Positions 61,450-64,000 of a DNA stretch of 64,000 nucleotides are shown here, in pieces (the first letter of the stretch is position 1; every line of letters starts with the position of its first letter). The notes below the pieces were generated by a model. That model was not told the DNA's origin. It saw only the letters and a program-made list of their open reading frames with translations, and did not search any database. Position numbers and translations under genes: made by a program. The DNA is from Actinomycetales bacterium Actino_02 (GTDB lineage Bacteria; Actinomycetota; Actinomycetes; Propionibacteriales; Propionibacteriaceae). The stretch covers positions 1 through 64,000 of the forward strand of contig LUYM01000024.1 in assembly GCA_001603275.1 (NCBI GenBank). Reading direction: 5' to 3'.

Positions 61450-62859
61450 CTAGCGCTCGTCCGCGGCAGGAGTCTCCTTCAGCTCGGCGAACTTGCTCGC
61501 CATGGTCGGGTTGCCTCTGGTCAGCTTCTTGAGGGTGACGTCTTGCGCCTTGTCATTGGCTAGGCGCAGTTGGTTGTCGGTTCCGAGTAGTGCGTCTTTG
61601 GTCTTTTGTAGTGCGGCTATCGACTTGTCAATCTCCTTGATGGCTGCCGTGAACTTCTCGGAGGCTATGCGGTAGTTCCTCCCGAAGGCGCCCTTGAACT
61701 TCTCCAGATCCGCCTCAAAGTTCGTGATGTCGATGTTCTGTGCTCTCACCAGGGCGAGCTCTGACTTATACATCAGAGAGTTCAGAGCTGCATTGCGCAA
61801 CAGCGTGATCATCTGGAGGAAGAACTGTGGACGGATGACGTACATCTTCTGGAAGCGATGAGACACGTCGACGATTCCGGTGTTGTACAGCTCGCTGTCT
61901 GGCTCCAGGAGTGAGACGAGGATGGCGTACTCGCAGCCCTTCTCGGTGCGGTCCTTGTCGAGTTCCTTGAGGAAGTCCTCATTCCTGTGCTTGGTGGCTG
62001 TGGTCTCGCTCTCGTTCTTCATCTCGAACATGATTGAGACAATCTCAGTGCCCGCGTCATCGAAATCCCGGAAGATGAAGTCACCCTTGCTGCCAGTGCG
62101 GGCGTCGTTGTCCTTCTCGAAGTATGCCCTCGGGAAGGCTGTTGCGCGGAGACGGTTGAACTCGGTCTCGCAATGCTGCTCCAGAGTCTCACCGATCATC
62201 TTGGTCGAGAGCTTCGCCTTCATGTCTCGGAGACGCTCGATCGCGTCGTCGCGGTCCTTGATCTGAGTCTCGTACTTGTCCTTCAGTGCCTGCTCGGCGA
62301 GTCGCTTCTCGAGCTCGGCACGCACAAGACTGCCTTTGAGCTCGTCGCGTTCCTTCTCGACGGCGCTTAGGGCCTCAGTGACCGCGAGTGTCTTGGCGAC
62401 TTCGCTGGAGTCCAGCTTCGATTGCAGGGCCTGAATCTCGGCCTGCTTTGCAGCGGCTGTCTGCTGGAGCTGGCTCACAGCCTTCTCTTGGGCGAGTTCG
62501 ACGGCGGCCTGCTTCTCTTGTCGAACCTGGGCAAGTTCGTTAGTGAGAGCATCCCGCTCTTTCTCAACGGCGCTCAGCGCCTCAGCGACGGCAAGCCTCT
62601 GGGCCACCTCGCTGGCGTCGAGCTTAGCCTTGAGTTCCTGCATTGCGGATGCCTGGGCGGCCTCTTTCCGCTGGAGCTCACCAGCGGCCTTCTCCTGGGC
62701 GAGTTCGAGAGCCTTCTGCTTGTCCTGCTCTGCCAGGTCGAGGCGCTCGCGCAGGAGCTTGTCGAACTCGCTGTCGCGAACTTGCTTCGCGATGTCGGCA
62801 TAGCCTGCCTCATCAATCTTGAACGCTTTTCCGCAGCTTGGGCAAATGATCTCATGCAT
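61450..62859 (-). CDS. DUF2130 coiled-coil protein with zinc-ribbon start
   Basis: 469 residues. A half zinc ribbon ([10 protein letters not shown]) starts the protein, then a long Ala/Glu/Lys/Gln coiled coil to about residue 220. The C-terminal DUF2130 domain holds [47 protein letters not shown] and [15 protein letters not shown], a pattern reminiscent of a PD-(D/E)xK nuclease core. Residues about 49-106 and 119-175 are a tandem duplication. Function unknown; RmuC-like DNA-binding roles have been suggested for similar proteins. Confidence 0.83.
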   Translation of the reverse strand: MHEIICPSCGKAFKIDEAGYADIAKQVRDSEFDKLLRERLDLAEQDKQKALELAQEKAAGELQRKEAAQASAMQELKAKLDASEVAQRLAVAEALSAVEKERDALTNELAQVRQEKQAAVELAQEKAVSQLQQTAAAKQAEIQALQSKLDSSEVAKTLAVTEALSAVEKERDELKGSLVRAELEKRLAEQALKDKYETQIKDRDDAIERLRDMKAKLSTKMIGETLEQHCETEFNRLRATAFPRAYFEKDNDARTGSKGDFIFRDFDDAGTEIVSIMFEMKNESETTATKHRNEDFLKELDKDRTEKGCEYAILVSLLEPDSELYNTGIVDVSHRFQKMYVIRPQFFLQMITLLRNAALNSLMYKSELALVRAQNIDITNFEADLEKFKGAFGRNYRIASEKFTAAIKEIDKSIAALQKTKDALLGTDNQLRLANDKAQDVTLKKLTRGNPTMASKFAELKETPAADER

Positions 62860-62935
62860 GGAGTCGGGCTTCCTTTCCGAACTTGTCGAGTGTCCTGGAG
62901 GGGCGAGGTTCCTCGGTATCTGCTCAGCCGCGTTT

Positions 62936-64000
62936 CTACGCTTCCCGCTGGAGCTCTACGACATTGCCTTCACCGAAGAGACGTCTCGCGCCCTCCATTG
63001 CTTGCGCGCTCATCGGGGAGGCGGCAAGTACGGCTAGGTTCTGTCTAGCGCGCGAGCATGAGACGTAGAACAGATTGAGACTTCGGGAGTGCTGCGTCCT
63101 GCTCGTGTCGCCAGCCAACACGGCCTCAAACTTGTACATCGGCCAGAGAGTGTCATCGAGCACCACAAGCACGTTCTCATACTCCTCACCCTTGACTCCA
63201 TGGTTGGTCGAAAACGGAGTCTCGTCATTGAGGTAGCGCTCGAAGCTTGTCACCTGCGAAAAAGGGACAGCGGCAAGTGACTCGAGGAAGGACTGATCCC
63301 TCGCGGACCGCGCGGGATCGTCCGCTGTGTGGATTCTCTCCATTAGGCGGAGGACCCGTCCTGGCTTACGGAGAAGCCCAGAATCCCAGACGAAGTCGAG
63401 AACATCGCCGACCGTGCCTGTCTCACGAAGATGGTTCAGTTGGGCCATCTGTGATGCGGCTGCAGACTTCTCAACGTGGGTGCTTAGCGGACCTCTGCCA
63501 ACCGCCCGGAGAGCTAGGAAGTCGCCGTACCTCCCAAGGTTGAATGCCCGGGCGAGTTCCTCGATGTCGGCGAAAGCCTGACCGAACTCGTCATCGCGAC
63601 TAACCAAGTCATCAACACTCAGGCTTCCGCGCTGCGAGTAGGCGGCTAGAAGATCCGGCCAACGCAGGTCGGAAGCAATCGCACGCCGAGTGAGCATTAG
63701 GACCTTCCCCTCAGACTCCTTCCAGCCCTCGCGTCGCAACTGCTCTCGCATGATGGATACTGGGCGAGAGACGCCCGGCGCGGTCCAAAAGAACCTCGCA
63801 CTTCCGTGTTGGCGGGCACCCATTGGGACCTGCCTCAGTGACGGTCGCAAGTTGTTCAAGAGGTCGACCACGGCTGGACAGCACCGGTAGTTTTCTACCT
63901 TCTGGATAACTACCAGATCCGCGCGCTCGACCTTGCCAACGCCAGTGCCGTAGATCTTCTGCATATGGTCGCCGAATAGTCCTACGGTCATGCGGCCGGC
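62936..64000 (-). CDS. UvrD-like superfamily 1 helicase, C-terminal part (5' end outside window)
   Basis: The frame stays open to the window edge (at least 355 codons). Motif III region [12 protein letters not shown], motif [16 protein letters not shown], motif [20 protein letters not shown] and motif [19 protein letters not shown] are clear. The Walker A and B motifs would lie to the right. The protein resembles helicases that accompany OLD-family nucleases (for example GajB-like) but the partner is not visible, so this is only a suggestion. Confidence 0.82.
   Translation of the reverse strand, partial: AGRMTVGLFGDHMQKIYGTGVGKVERADLVVIQKVENYRCCPAVVDLLNNLRPSLRQVPMGARQHGSARFFWTAPGVSRPVSIMREQLRREGWKESEGKVLMLTRRAIASDLRWPDLLAAYSQRGSLSVDDLVSRDDEFGQAFADIEELARAFNLGRYGDFLALRAVGRGPLSTHVEKSAAASQMAQLNHLRETGTVGDVLDFVWDSGLLRKPGRVLRLMERIHTADDPARSARDQSFLESLAAVPFSQVTSFERYLNDETPFSTNHGVKGEEYENVLVVLDDTLWPMYKFEAVLAGDTSRTQHSRSLNLFYVSCSRARQNLAVLAASPMSAQAMEGARRLFGEGNVVELQREA

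Noticed and set aside
1-64000. CRISPR array, rRNA operon, insertion sequence or integrase
   Set aside because: No regularly spaced repeats, no rRNA signatures and no transposase or integrase motifs were found.

Overview
The window is chromosomal DNA of a high-GC actinobacterium. This rests on an actinobacterial-type glnE/glnA pair with a GlnR-type operator, DprE1/DprE2 homologues, mycothiol-type enzymes, frequent GTG starts and 4-nt ATGA/GTGA gene overlaps. Propionibacteriales is my guess from overall flavour; no marker here proves it.

Left part (1-18.3 kb): a membrane-fusion/efflux adaptor cut by the left edge, a sterol-carrier-fold protein divergent from glnE, a beta-phosphoglucomutase-like HAD hydrolase, the dprE1-dprE2 pair for decaprenyl-phospho-arabinose, an APH-like kinase, a complete potABCD polyamine-type ABC operon ending in a YtcJ-like amidohydrolase, then an MBL hydrolase, a VOC dioxygenase with a palindromic operator, a PabC-like lyase and an LCM-type methyltransferase. 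Middle part (18.4-42.5 kb): glnA, a dipeptide ABC operon (dppB, dppC, fused dppDF, dppA) with an apparently leaderless promoter, tRNA-Asp/Phe/Glu/Lys, a NarL-type two-component system divergent from a tiny exported Cys-containing peptide, an SH3/peptidase-like wall protein with a structured leader, a membrane-anchored protein resembling only the GroEL apical domain, thioredoxin, an OsmC fragment beside a small repeat cluster, a DEAD-box helicase, and two TetR genes each next to a palindrome.

The most notable system is 42.5-58.6 kb: one long same-strand operon preceded by a divergent TetR gene and a palindromic operator. It encodes FixC, FixX, an old-yellow-enzyme/enoate reductase with an Fe-S cysteine set, a crotonase with an isomerase-type glutamate, an acyl-CoA ligase fused to a metallo-beta-lactamase domain, a CaiA-like acyl-CoA dehydrogenase, a DinB/MDMPI protein, two CaiB-like CoA-transferases, two MFS carriers, FixA and FixB. 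This matches the logic of the enterobacterial cai/fix carnitine (crotonobetaine-reducing) system combined with bai-like parts. It lacks CaiT and CaiE and carries extra enzymes, so the substrate is probably a different carboxylate imported by MFS carriers, activated as a CoA ester, isomerised and reduced at a C=C bond, with FixABCX moving electrons. An APC permease follows behind a terminator.

The right edge (60.5-64 kb) is visibly less GC-rich and encodes a DEDDh exonuclease, a DUF2130 coiled-coil protein with an internal duplication and the C-terminal part of a UvrD-like helicase. It looks acquired and may be the edge of a defence or DNA-processing island that continues outside the window.
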